Assembly: GCF_046271865.1 (NCBI RefSeq)
Contig: NZ_CP176580.1
Location: 496,001-560,000, forward strand
Length of the DNA stretch: 64,000 nucleotides
Direction: 5' to 3'
Source: Nitrincola salilacus
GTDB lineage: Bacteria > Pseudomonadota > Gammaproteobacteria > Pseudomonadales > Balneatricaceae
The number at the start of each line of letters is the position of its first letter. Positions within the stretch are counted from its first letter, which is position 1. A program made the position numbers and the translations under genes. This document shows, piece by piece, positions 8,039-15,428 of the stretch. A model generated the notes under the pieces. The model had not been told where the DNA came from and made no database searches. It saw nothing but the letters and a program-made list of their open reading frames with translations.

Positions 8039-10752
8039 GAGTGTCTACCTCCCACCTGTTCCATCTGGCTACTGGTTATCTCGGAACTTGCTGCTTTTGC
8101 AGGCTGTTCCTCTTCCAGCAGAGCCTTCAATTCCGGTATGCAGGAGCCACAGTTGGTGCCGCAGCCAAGCTGCTTGCCAAGTGTCTGTGTGCTGCTGCAA
8201 CCCTGTGTAATTGCCTCGCGGATGGCGGGTTCAGTCACCTGAAAACAGCTGCAGATCACCGCACCTGCCGGCTGTGAGTCGCTGGCCGTGGCACGCAGCA
8301 GTTGCCTGCGCATATCAGCAGTGACTGGGCCGGCAAACTGCTGATCCAGCCAGGCTGTATCCGGCAGGCGGTTGTCTGGGCCTATCAGCAGCACCCATTG
8401 CAGTTTGCCGTCCTGGATATGACAGCCGCGGAACAGCGTTTGCTCTGGATCTTCCAGCCAGATATCCGGTGCCTGTCCGAGGTGCTCATGACACCAGCTG
8501 TTCCAGTTATCAGTATTTGTCTGAGCGGCCATCCAGTAGCTGGTTGAGTGCTCCAGCGGGACTCTGGTCCAGTAATCGGCTGCTGGTTGATAAGTGGGTG
8601 TCGCTGCAGCATGCGGTTGACGTATCAGCAGACGACCCTGCCAGCGGGTGTTCAGGCGACTGATCGCAACAGCGCCCTGCTTGGATTCAGGCTGTCCGGA
8701 TACAGGATCACAGACCGATTGAATCAACGAGTCGCAACAGCCATCGGAGGCAAACTGGTCATTCCAGTGCATCGGCACAAACAGCTCGCCGCGGCGCTGA
8801 TTGCTACTCAAACGTACGCGTGCCAGCATCTGCCCGAGCGAATTATGAATGCGTGCGATGTCGCCCTCCGCCAGTTTCAGTTGCTGCGCATCCTGCGGAT
8901 CCAGCTCAACGAAAGGTTCGGGTCGGTGTTGCAGCAGGCGTGCGCTGCGGCCTGTACGAGTCATGGTGTGCCATTGGTCACGGATGCGCCCGGTATTCAG
9001 TACGAATGGATAGTCACTGTCAGTCTGCTGTTCTGGCGTACGGGGCACTACCGGAATAAAACGCGCCCGACCGGAAGGCGTAAAAAAGCGTCGATCACTG
9101 AAGAGTCTGGCGGTACCTGCCGGGGAGTGGCGAGTGACAGGCCACTGCAGGGGTTGAAGAGCATCAAATGCGGCTTCGCTGATGCTGCTCAGCGCGCTGA
9201 TATCAAAGCAGCGACTGCCGTTATTGTCCAGCCCGGACAGCGAGGCGTGTTCGCGGAATATCTCGACCGGGTGCTGATAAAAGAACTGATCGGCAAAACC
9301 CAGTCGCTTTGCCACATCGCAGATGATTTGCCAGTCGTGACGTGCTTCGCCGGGGGCTGCAATCAGGCTGCGCTGTCGAGATATGCGTCGCTCAGAGTTG
9401 GTGACGGTACCGTTCTTTTCCGACCAGGTGGTGGCTGGCAGCGCAATATCGGCCAGTGTCAGCGTGTCGGTTGCGGCCATGCTTTCGGACACTATCACCA
9501 GCTCGCAGCCAGCCAGTGCCTTGCGTATACGATTTACATCCGGCAGGCTCACCGCCGGATTGGTTGCCATGATCCAGACCGCCTTGATTTCGCCTTCTTC
9601 GATGGCACGAAACAGATCAATTGCTTTATATCCTTCCTGTCGACTTATGTTTGGTGCCTGCCAGAACTCGCCGACCCGGTCAATCAACTGAGAATCGCTG
9701 AAATCGATATGGGCGGCCAGTTGATTCGACAGACCGCCGACCTCACGACCACCCATGGCGTTGGGTTGGCCGGTCAGTGAAAAGGGGTTACTGCCCGGCT
9801 TGCCGATACGGCCGGTGGCCAGATGACAGTTGATGATCGCGTTGACCTTATCAGTGCCACTGCTGGATTGGTTGACCCCCTGGGAGAAGAGTGTGACGGT
9901 CTTGTCATGCGCCATAAACCAGTCAAAGAAGCGTGTCAGATCGTCCACTGCCAGATCGCAGTAGTCGGCGGTGGCAGACAGATCCAATTCCGGACTCAGT
10001 GCTGCAACGATGGTCTCGCTGAACTGTTCGGTATGCTGACTGATAAACGCATGATCGAGTCGATCTTCATTCACCAGGTGCAGTAGCAGGGCGTTGAACA
10101 GGGCGGCATCAGATCCCGGCTTTAACTGCAGGTGAAGATCCGCCAGATCGCAAGTGGCGGTTTTGCGCGGATCGATGACCACCACTTTCAGTGCCGGATT
10201 GCGAGTCTTGGCGGCCTGCATGCGCTGAAACAGGATCGGGTGGTTCCAGGCCGCATTGGAGCCGACCAGTATCAGAAGGTCGGCCAGCTCAAGGTCCGCA
10301 TAGCAGCCGGGAACCGCATCTGCCCCGAAGGCACGCTTATGTCCGGCCACAGTGGAGGCCATGCAGAGTCTGGAGTTGGTATCGACATGGCTGCTGCCGA
10401 TGAACCCCTTCAGGAGTTTGTTGGCGACATAGTAGTCTTCAGTCAGCAGTTGCCCCGAGAGATACATGGCGACACTGCCGGGACCATGTTCGGCAATAAT
10501 GCTCTGCAGCCTGGATGCGGTTTCATCCAGCGCCGTGCCCCAACTGACCTGCTGGCCGTCAACTAACGGGTGCAGCAGACGATTGTGCTTCCCCGTCGTT
10601 TCACCCAGTGCGCTGCCCTTGACGCAGAGCTTGCCAAAGTTGGCCGGGTGAGTCTTATCGCCTGAGATGGCGATCAACTGCTGGCCGTTGACGACTGCCT
10701 TGACGCCGCAGCCGACACCGCAATAGGGACAGGTGGTGAGTTCATTCATCAT
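8035..10752 (-). CDS. nasA: Assimilatory nitrate reductase catalytic subunit with BFD-type [2Fe-2S] domain
   Basis: 905 residues from ATG 10752; the open frame extends 21 codons further upstream but would run through the terminator hairpin. The N-terminus has the [4Fe-4S] ligands CPYCGVGCGV and, further on, LCVKG. The molybdopterin oxidoreductase body follows (MYLSGQLLTEDYYV, NPFSLTGQPNAMGGREVGGL). A C-terminal BFD-like domain at about residues 835-885 has CSCF and CGTNCGSC cysteines. This layout is that of cytoplasmic NasA, which reduces nitrate to nitrite using the bis-MGD molybdenum cofactor. Electrons probably come from the NasC-like flavoprotein at 16319-17539. Expression appears to be set by the sigma-54 promoter and attenuator upstream. 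Confidence 0.95.
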   Translation of the reverse strand: MMNELTTCPYCGVGCGVKAVVNGQQLIAISGDKTHPANFGKLCVKGSALGETTGKHNRLLHPLVDGQQVSWGTALDETASRLQSIIAEHGPGSVAMYLSGQLLTEDYYVANKLLKGFIGSSHVDTNSRLCMASTVAGHKRAFGADAVPGCYADLELADLLILVGSNAAWNHPILFQRMQAAKTRNPALKVVVIDPRKTATCDLADLHLQLKPGSDAALFNALLLHLVNEDRLDHAFISQHTEQFSETIVAALSPELDLSATADYCDLAVDDLTRFFDWFMAHDKTVTLFSQGVNQSSSGTDKVNAIINCHLATGRIGKPGSNPFSLTGQPNAMGGREVGGLSNQLAAHIDFSDSQLIDRVGEFWQAPNISRQEGYKAIDLFRAIEEGEIKAVWIMATNPAVSLPDVNRIRKALAGCELVIVSESMAATDTLTLADIALPATTWSEKNGTVTNSERRISRQRSLIAAPGEARHDWQIICDVAKRLGFADQFFYQHPVEIFREHASLSGLDNNGSRCFDISALSSISEAAFDALQPLQWPVTRHSPAGTARLFSDRRFFTPSGRARFIPVVPRTPEQQTDSDYPFVLNTGRIRDQWHTMTRTGRSARLLQHRPEPFVELDPQDAQQLKLAEGDIARIHNSLGQMLARVRLSSNQRRGELFVPMHWNDQFASDGCCDSLIQSVCDPVSGQPESKQGAVAISRLNTRWQGRLLIRQPHAAATPTYQPAADYWTRVPLEHSTSYWMAAQTNTDNWNSWCHEHLGQAPDIWLEDPEQTLFRGCHIQDGKLQWVLLIGPDNRLPDTAWLDQQFAGPVTADMRRQLLRATASDSQPAGAVICSCFQVTEPAIREAITQGCSSTQTLGKQLGCGTNCGSCIPELKALLEEEQPAKAASSEITSSQMEQVGGRHS

Positions 10753-10762
10753 GGTCACATCC

Positions 10763-10811
10763 AAAAAAAAACGCCCACACCCGCTGCTGTCATCAACAGA
10801 GAGTGTGGGCG
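10763..10811 (-). terminator. Intrinsic terminator (attenuator) in the nasA leader
   Basis: On the minus strand a 9-bp perfect stem (CGCCCACAC, 10811-10803, with GTGTGGGCG, 10780-10772) with a 22-nt loop is followed by nine T residues ending 10 nt before the nasA start. Its position just upstream of the first codon of a regulated gene points to attenuation rather than termination of another transcript. Its 5' strand overlaps the hexaloop hairpin at 10806-10821, so the two structures exclude each other. Confidence 0.9.
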
Positions 10812-10821
10812 CCATTGCCCA
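10806..10821 (-). promoter_or_regulatory. ANTAR-type hexaloop hairpin (P2) of the nasA leader
   Basis: On the minus strand TGGGC-AATGGC-GCCCA forms a perfect 5-bp stem closed by a six-base loop with A at position 1 and G at position 4, the known recognition pattern of ANTAR RNA-binding domains. The 3' stem strand and last loop base are part of the terminator 5' strand, giving a clear antiterminator switch. A second hairpin just upstream (10823-10837, GGGGA with TCCCC) sits where P1 would be but lacks a canonical hexaloop. NasR at 11207-12520 is the likely ligand. Confidence 0.8.
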
Positions 10822-10822
10822 T

Positions 10823-10837
10823 GGGGAAAATATCCCC
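10823..10837 (-). promoter_or_regulatory. P1-position hairpin in the nasA leader (non-canonical loop)
   Basis: On the minus strand GGGGA pairs with TCCCC around the loop TATTT, one base before the P2 hairpin. ANTAR leaders normally carry two hexaloop hairpins. Here the loop is five bases (or seven if the A-T pair opens) and has no G at position 4, so it may be weaker or play only a structural role. Confidence 0.45.
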
Positions 10838-10878
10838 TGACACAGTTAAACATTCATCGTTCTTCTTACACAGAATAA

Positions 10879-10894
10879 AGCAACATCGGTGCCA
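10879..10894 (-). promoter_or_regulatory. Sigma-54 promoter of nasA
   Basis: Minus-strand TGGCACCGATGTTGCT matches the sigma-54 -24/-12 consensus (TGGCAC, then TTGCT), with exactly 10 bases between the GG and GC pairs. Transcription would start near 10868 and give a leader of about 115 nt containing the P1-position hairpin, P2 and terminator. Possible activator sites lie upstream at 10962-10994. Confidence 0.85.
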
Positions 10895-10961
10895 GTGTCG
10901 CTATATATTTATAAATCAAATACATAACGATAATTCGAGAGGATCTCAGTTGATGGTGAGT

Positions 10962-10994
10962 GCCCGTAACTGGTGCGTCTGCACTGATTTGTGC
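10962..10994. promoter_or_regulatory. Possible NtrC-like enhancer sites upstream of nasA
   Basis: Two imperfect dyads resemble the NtrC pattern GCAC-N7-GTGC. They are GCCCG-N5-GGTGC at 10962-10976 and GCAC-N6-GTGC at 10981-10994, one base short of ideal spacing. They lie about 95-125 bp upstream of the predicted nasA start, a usual enhancer distance. Support is weaker than for the site upstream of nrtA. Confidence 0.4.
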
Positions 10995-11043
10995 TCATAA
11001 GGGTGACGTCCTTCTTTTGATTAGCCATAACTGGAACAACTAT

Positions 11044-11097
11044 TGCAGGCTATTACCTGAGGTAGTGAATCTCTGATGAGCAGTAATAGATCCTGCA
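11044..11097. promoter_or_regulatory. Long hairpin-forming inverted repeat upstream of nasR
   Basis: TGCAGGCTATTAC (11044-11056) pairs with GTAATAG-AT-CCTGCA (11083-11097): 13 base pairs interrupted only by a two-base bulge, with a 26-nt loop. It lies 110 bp before the nasR start. No T-run follows on either strand, so it is not an intrinsic terminator. It could be a folded 5' leader of nasR or a protein-binding dyad. Confidence 0.6.
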
Positions 11098-11206
11098 GGT
11101 TCGGAATCAGCTTTTCATACCGGGCATTTTTAATGCTCGACACGACGCATAACCATGGAAACCCAAAGACAGGCAGTGTTTTAGGTTGTCTGATTGGAGC
11201 AAGAGT

Positions 11207-12520
11207 ATGAGATCCGCAGAACGTTTTTTGTTGGCAGCCAAACGCTGTGAAATCGTCAGCCTGGAACAGCTGGCGCTGACCTGTGAGCTGGTCAGTACCG
11301 TCAGTGAGCTGGTGCATCAGCTACAGCGAGAGCGAGGTGTGTCTAATGTGTTTCTTGTCTCGGATGGTCAGCGTTTTACCGACAGGCGGACATTGCAGAT
11401 AAAGGAAACGGATGCTGCAGAGCAGGCCGTGCGCCTGCATTTTGAGCGTCTGGATTGCGATACTGCAAGCGTCTCGTGCGACGGCGTGCGGCTCTTCAAC
11501 CGTATTGCCTGGGTACTGCATGCGCTGGATCTTCTGCAGGACTTGAGGCAGCAGATTGCTGCATTCAACGTGTCTCCTGATGATGCAACCACGGCTTTCA
11601 GTCGGCTGATCGGTGGGTTGCTGGCGGTGGTGTTTGAGGCTGCAGATACTGCTGCAGACCCTGTTGTCACGCGGCTGCTCGTCGCGATGTTCAACTTCAT
11701 GCAAGGCAAAGAGCTGGCCGGGCAGGAGCGCGCCTGTCTGGCTTCCGGTTTTGCCTCCGGCTATCTGAGCCTGGATCAGCAGCATCGTCTGCAACATCTG
11801 ATAGAGTCTCAGGCGCGCTGTTTCGACATTTTCACCGAGTTTGCGCCTGCTGCAATCCTGCAGGACTGGCATCGGCTTAGCCACGATGATGTCAGTCATG
11901 AGATAGCAAGGTTGCGTCAGGTAGCGACTCGTTCCACCGCACAATCCCCAGTGCCGTCCGGTGTCAGTGAGCTGTGGTTCGAGCTGGCCTCTAACCGGAT
12001 CGATGCAATGAAAGGGATAGATGATCAACTGGCTCAGGCGCTGCGGCATCTGTGTACCGACAAGATCAAGGCGGCCCACCAGGAGCTGCATGAGCATCAG
12101 CAGAGCCTGGACAGTCTGACCGATGGGCAGGATCAGATGCTGTCACCGGGTACGCTGATGTTGGCATCAACAGGTGCGGGGCTTGAGAGTCTTGCAGCAG
12201 GCCTTGAGTCCTTTTCTGCGGATGGAATGAGTCCGGCGCTCGGGCGTTCGGTGTTTGATCTGGTGCAGGCGCAGGCGCAACGTCTGCAGGCTATTGGTGA
12301 TGAGTTGAACGAGGCACGCCGGGCGTTGCATGAGCGCAAGCTGATCGAGAGAGCCAAGGGGTTGCTGATGGAACATCAGGGATTGAGCGAAGAGCAGGCG
12401 TATCGCCTGATGCGTCAGACAGCTATGCAGCAAAGCCGTCGCCTGGCTGATGTAGCTGAAACGCTGCTTAATCTGACGGATCTGTTGCAAAGCAAATCCT
12501 ATGCGACAAAAACAGAGTAG
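11207..12520 (+). CDS. nasR: NIT-ANTAR nitrate-responsive transcription antiterminator (NasR)
   Basis: 437 residues from ATG 11207, chosen over a TTG at 11186 because GGAG lies 7 bases upstream. The N-terminal NIT sensor starts near residue 37 with QLQRERGVSNVFLV and extends through about residue 280. The C-terminal ANTAR domain (about residues 365-425) shows LIERAKGLLMEHQGLSEEQAYRLMRQTAMQQSRRLADVAE. NasR-type proteins bind nitrate or nitrite through NIT and, when active, bind hexaloop leader RNA to prevent termination. Two fitting leaders are present here, at nasA and nrtA, so the locus appears self-contained. The protein is soluble, with no signal peptide or membrane helix. Confidence 0.93.
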   Translation: MRSAERFLLAAKRCEIVSLEQLALTCELVSTVSELVHQLQRERGVSNVFLVSDGQRFTDRRTLQIKETDAAEQAVRLHFERLDCDTASVSCDGVRLFNRIAWVLHALDLLQDLRQQIAAFNVSPDDATTAFSRLIGGLLAVVFEAADTAADPVVTRLLVAMFNFMQGKELAGQERACLASGFASGYLSLDQQHRLQHLIESQARCFDIFTEFAPAAILQDWHRLSHDDVSHEIARLRQVATRSTAQSPVPSGVSELWFELASNRIDAMKGIDDQLAQALRHLCTDKIKAAHQELHEHQQSLDSLTDGQDQMLSPGTLMLASTGAGLESLAAGLESFSADGMSPALGRSVFDLVQAQAQRLQAIGDELNEARRALHERKLIERAKGLLMEHQGLSEEQAYRLMRQTAMQQSRRLADVAETLLNLTDLLQSKSYATKTE

Positions 12521-12565
12521 CAATACACGTTATGCACCTTTGTTGGGCGTGAATATCCTTTTGTT

Positions 12566-12580
12566 GCACTGCAGCAGTGC
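12566..12580. promoter_or_regulatory. NtrC-type enhancer site upstream of nrtA
   Basis: GCACT-GCAGC-AGTGC is a full match to the NtrC dyad pattern GCACY-N5-RGTGC and lies about 95 bp upstream of the sigma-54 promoter. A weaker relative (GCACC-N5-TGGGC, 12534-12548) lies 17 bp further upstream. The pairing with a sigma-54 promoter strongly suggests nitrogen-limitation control. Confidence 0.75.
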
Positions 12581-12659
12581 GTAGTCGCTGAAAATAATAT
12601 CCCTTTCCATCACGCTAAATCCTACGCATTACAAGCGAATAAAGCAGGATTTCAGTAGT

Positions 12660-12675
12660 TGGCACGCTTAGTGCT
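12660..12675 (+). promoter_or_regulatory. Sigma-54 promoter of the nrtABD-nasC-nirBD operon
   Basis: TGGCACGCTTAGTGCT has an exact -24 element (TGGCACG) and a -12 element with one mismatch (GTGCT for TTGCT). The GG and GC pairs are 10 bases apart, as required. Predicted start near 12686, five bases before the first hexaloop hairpin. Confidence 0.8.
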
Positions 12676-12690
12676 TTATTCATATCAGTG

Positions 12691-12762
12691 ATCGAGTCAG
12701 TGTTGGCTCGATAAGCGTAACAAGAGACACATAACAAGAGAGATATTGGACAACGGCGTCCA
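12691..12762 (+). promoter_or_regulatory. Dual-hexaloop ANTAR target RNA in the nrtA leader
   Basis: P1: bases 12691-12698 pair with 12705-12712 over eight pairs (one T-G wobble) and enclose the six-base loop AGTGTT. P2: TGGAC (12747-12751) pairs with GTCCA (12758-12762) around the loop AACGGC. Both loops have A at position 1 and G at position 4, the conserved ANTAR recognition bases. The P2 loop and 3' strand form the 5' strand of the terminator that follows, so NasR binding would prevent terminator folding. This is a textbook two-hairpin arrangement. Confidence 0.92.
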
Positions 12763-12810
12763 TCTCGGACCTGCAGATTGCAGGCAACCGCAGATGACGC
12801 CGTTTTTTTT
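12752..12810 (+). terminator. Intrinsic terminator (attenuator) in the nrtA leader
   Basis: AACGGCGT (12752-12759) pairs with ACGCCGTT (12797-12804). The stem continues as CATCT/AGATG after a one-base bulge, and a run of eight T follows (12803-12810). A small inner hairpin, CCTGC-AGATT-GCAGG, lies in the loop. It stands about 100 bp before the nrtA start and is mutually exclusive with P2. Confidence 0.92.
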
Positions 12811-12874
12811 GTCCTGATTCTTAGCTCTGACTATAAGCTCTGATTATAAGCCCTGATTATTAGCCCCGACTCTT
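12810..12874 (+). repeat. Five tandem 13-bp repeats between attenuator and nrtA
   Basis: Five consecutive 13-base units start at 12810, 12823, 12836, 12849 and 12862. The third is AGCTCTGATTATA and the fourth AGCCCTGATTATT; the others differ by a few bases. They fill most of the gap between the terminator T-run and the nrtA ribosome-binding site and would lie in the untranslated mRNA when readthrough occurs. No open frame uses them in an obvious way. Confidence 0.8.
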
Positions 12875-12913
12875 TGCAACGACTTTTTGATCCGACAATT
12901 TGAGGTAGCGATA

Positions 12914-14305
12914 ATGGATATGAGAAAAAGTGAACACGCCAGAAGTAGCCTGAGTGCCTGGGTGCGTGCCTGCACGGTTGGGATAATGGTGGTCAGCGGT
13001 AGCAGCTTTGCCAGTATTGGTGCACCGGAAAAGGATGAGCTCAAGTTCGGATTCATCAAACTGACCGATATGGCACCTCTGGCGATTGCTCTTGAGAAGG
13101 GTTATTTCGAAGATGAAGGTCTGTATGTGCAGCTCGAAGCGCAGGCCAACTGGAAAGTGTTGCTGGATCGGGTGATAGACGGTCAGCTTGATGGCGCACA
13201 TATGCTGGCGGGACAGCCACTGGGCGCCACTATTGGCTTCGGCACCGAAGCACATATCGTCACCGCTTTCACCATGGACCTGAACGGCAATGCCTGTACC
13301 GTCTCCAACGATGTCTGGGAGGAGATGAAGCCACATCTGCAAATGGCCGATGGCAAGCCGGTGCATCCGATCAGCGCTGAGCACCTCAAACCCGTGATCG
13401 AAACCTATCGTGATATGGGGCAGAACTTCAATCTGGGCATGGTATTCCCTGTCTCCACGCACAACTATGAGCTGCGCTACTGGCTGGCTGCTGCGGGTAT
13501 CCATCCGGGCTACTACGCGCCTCAGCGCGGTGATACCTCTGGCCAGTTGGATGCCGATGTGATGATCTCGGTCACACCGCCACCACAGATGCCCGCGACT
13601 CTGGAAGCAGGCACCATCAATGGTTACTGCGTGGGTGAGCCCTGGAATCAGCAGGCGGTGTTCCGTGGCATCGGTATCCCCGTCGTGACCGACTATGACA
13701 TCCGTAACAATGTGGCCGAGAAAGTGTTCGGGGTCAGTAATGAGTGGGCAGAGCAGAACCCGAATACGCATCTGCGTGTCGTGAAGGCGCTGATCCGTGC
13801 CGGTAATTGGCTGGATGAGAACGACAATGCCAACCGCGAGGAGGGTGCCCGCATCATCTCCAACTCCTACTATGTCGGGGCGGATTACGAAGTGATCGCC
13901 AACAGCATGACCGGCGTCTTCGAGTTCGAGAAAGGTGATGTCCGTCCGGCACCTGACTTCAACGTTTTCTTCCGTTACCACGCCACCTATCCCTACTACT
14001 CCGATGCGATCTGGTATCTGACCCAGATGCGCCGCTGGGGCCAGATACCGGAGCAGAAATCGGATGACTGGTATATGGAGATGGCAAAGAAGGTGTTCCT
14101 CCCCGAGATCTATCAGCAGGCGGCTGAAGAACTGATTGCAGAAGGCCTGATGAGCGGGGCGGACTTCCCGGATTTCGCCACTGAAAAGGGTATTCGTGCA
14201 GTGGATGCCACCCGCTTTATTGATGGTCATACCTTCGATGCCGAGCAACCCAACCTGTATCTGGAGCAGTTCGAGATCGGCCTCAAGGCTGATGCGACAC
14301 CCTGA
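12914..14305 (+). CDS. nrtA: Nitrate ABC transporter substrate-binding protein (NrtA/NasF)
   Basis: 463 residues from ATG 12914, with GAGG eight bases upstream; ATG 12920 is also possible. A basic N-terminus and hydrophobic stretch around residues 20-40 ending GSSFASIGA look like a secretion signal. The mature part has NrtA/CmpA-family features: FGFIKLTDMAPLAIALEKGYF, DGQLDGAHMLAGQPLG, GTINGYCVGEPWN and FFRYHATYPYYSDAIWYLTQM. It should bind nitrate (possibly nitrite) in the periplasm and pass it to the NrtB permease. It is first in the operon and read only when the leader attenuator is overcome. Confidence 0.93.
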   Translation: MDMRKSEHARSSLSAWVRACTVGIMVVSGSSFASIGAPEKDELKFGFIKLTDMAPLAIALEKGYFEDEGLYVQLEAQANWKVLLDRVIDGQLDGAHMLAGQPLGATIGFGTEAHIVTAFTMDLNGNACTVSNDVWEEMKPHLQMADGKPVHPISAEHLKPVIETYRDMGQNFNLGMVFPVSTHNYELRYWLAAAGIHPGYYAPQRGDTSGQLDADVMISVTPPPQMPATLEAGTINGYCVGEPWNQQAVFRGIGIPVVTDYDIRNNVAEKVFGVSNEWAEQNPNTHLRVVKALIRAGNWLDENDNANREEGARIISNSYYVGADYEVIANSMTGVFEFEKGDVRPAPDFNVFFRYHATYPYYSDAIWYLTQMRRWGQIPEQKSDDWYMEMAKKVFLPEIYQQAAEELIAEGLMSGADFPDFATEKGIRAVDATRFIDGHTFDAEQPNLYLEQFEIGLKADATP

Positions 14306-14367
14306 TTTTATAAAGACCGGCGGTGTCTGACAGGCACTGCCCGGCACAGCAAGCCGAGGGCGACACG

Positions 14368-15369
14368 ATGAGTACCGCACTGCTATACCTTAACAAGATG
14401 TACCTGAGCAAGCTGAACCTGGCAAAGTGGACCCCGTCACAGTGGCAATTGCTGGCGCAGAAACTCTTTTTCCCCATGCTGGGACTGGCATTCTTCCTGA
14501 CCTTCTGGCATTTGGGTGCACAGCAGATCAACACCTCACTGGGCACTTTTCCCGGGCCGATTGAAGTCAGTCAGCAGTGGGGCAATCTGATGGATGAGCA
14601 TCGTCAGGAGACTCTGCGTAAGGATGAGTTCTATGAGCGCCAGGAGCAGCGCAATGCAGCGCTGCTGGCGAAGAATCCGGATGCTGAACTGCGCTGGCGC
14701 GACTACAGCGGCCGCCCTACTTTTTTAGATCAGATACTGACCAGTCTGTGGACAGTACTCAGCGGTTTTGCTCTGGCCACCCTGATTGCGATTCCACTGG
14801 GCATTCTGATCGGCTTGAGTGCCAATGTTTACCGCGCCGTTAACCCGCTGATTCAGGTGTTCAAACCGGTTTCGCCGCTGGCCTGGCTGCCACTGGTGAC
14901 ACTCGTCGTCAGCGCCGTATATGTCAGTGACGATCCGATGTTTTCACGCTCGTTTCTGGTCTCGATGATCACCGTGACCCTCTGCTCGCTCTGGCCGACA
15001 TTGATCAACACCTCGGTGGGTGTCAGCAGCATCAGTAAGGACCTGCAGAATGTCAGTAAGGTATTGCGTCTGGGCTGGTTCACACATGTCCGTACCATCG
15101 TGATTCCATCAGCTATTCCGATGATGTTCACCGGCCTGCGTCTGTCACTGGGTATCGCCTGGATGGTGCTGATAGCCGCCGAGATGCTGGCGCAGAACCC
15201 GGGGCTTGGCAAGTTTGTCTGGGATGAGTTCCAGAATGGATCATCCGACTCGCTGGGGCGTATCTGTGTAGCCGTTGTTGTGATCGGTCTGATCGGTTTC
15301 CTGCTGGATCGCACCATGTTGCTGCTGCAGAGCTGGATCAACTGGGATAAGTCAGCTGTTGTTCGTTAA
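14368..15369 (+). CDS. nrtB: Nitrate ABC transporter permease (NrtB/NasE)
   Basis: 333 residues from ATG 14368, with an upstream CGAGGG ribosome-binding site; a GTG at 14323 has no such support. A first hydrophobic helix near residues 35-55 is followed by a polar insert of about 75 residues typical of NrtB. The binding-protein-dependent permease domain then carries about five helices and the cytoplasmic loop, with MVLIAAEMLAQNPGLGKFVWDEFQN close to the EAA motif. It forms the inner-membrane channel for nitrate uptake with NrtD. It lies 62 bp after nrtA. Confidence 0.92.
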   Translation: MSTALLYLNKMYLSKLNLAKWTPSQWQLLAQKLFFPMLGLAFFLTFWHLGAQQINTSLGTFPGPIEVSQQWGNLMDEHRQETLRKDEFYERQEQRNAALLAKNPDAELRWRDYSGRPTFLDQILTSLWTVLSGFALATLIAIPLGILIGLSANVYRAVNPLIQVFKPVSPLAWLPLVTLVVSAVYVSDDPMFSRSFLVSMITVTLCSLWPTLINTSVGVSSISKDLQNVSKVLRLGWFTHVRTIVIPSAIPMMFTGLRLSLGIAWMVLIAAEMLAQNPGLGKFVWDEFQNGSSDSLGRICVAVVVIGLIGFLLDRTMLLLQSWINWDKSAVVR

Positions 15370-15421
15370 TAAAGGTCGTTAATGAACAGAGCACTAATGA
15401 ACAGTACGTTAATGAACAGGA
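15364..15421 (+). repeat. Tandem ~15-bp repeats in the nrtB-nrtD gap
   Basis: The 10-mer TAATGAACAG occurs three times at exactly 15-base spacing (15380, 15395, 15410). A diverged 13-base copy (CGTTAATAAAGGT) starts at 15364 and overlaps the last codons and stop of nrtB. The final copy runs into the CAGGAGG ribosome-binding site of nrtD. The array makes up the whole intergenic gap. Confidence 0.85.
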
Positions 15422-15428
15422 GGCTGTT

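Noticed and set aside
8548..9780. 410-codon open frame antisense to nasA
   Set aside because: Opposite a well-conserved nitrate reductase; composition is that of a shadow frame.
11044..11097. Hairpin before nasR as a third ANTAR target
   Set aside because: The loop is 26 nt and there is no A1/G4 hexaloop with an overlapping terminator.
11321..12097. 258-codon antisense frame in nasR
   Set aside because: Shadow of the NIT domain coding sequence, with no supporting signals.
12810..12874. 13-bp repeats as a CRISPR array
   Set aside because: Units are directly abutting with no spacers and are too short.
12860..14380. 506-codon open frame antisense to nrtA
   Set aside because: It is the shadow of nrtA in GC-biased codons. 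It has no ribosome-binding site and no family pattern, while the plus strand encodes a clear NrtA.
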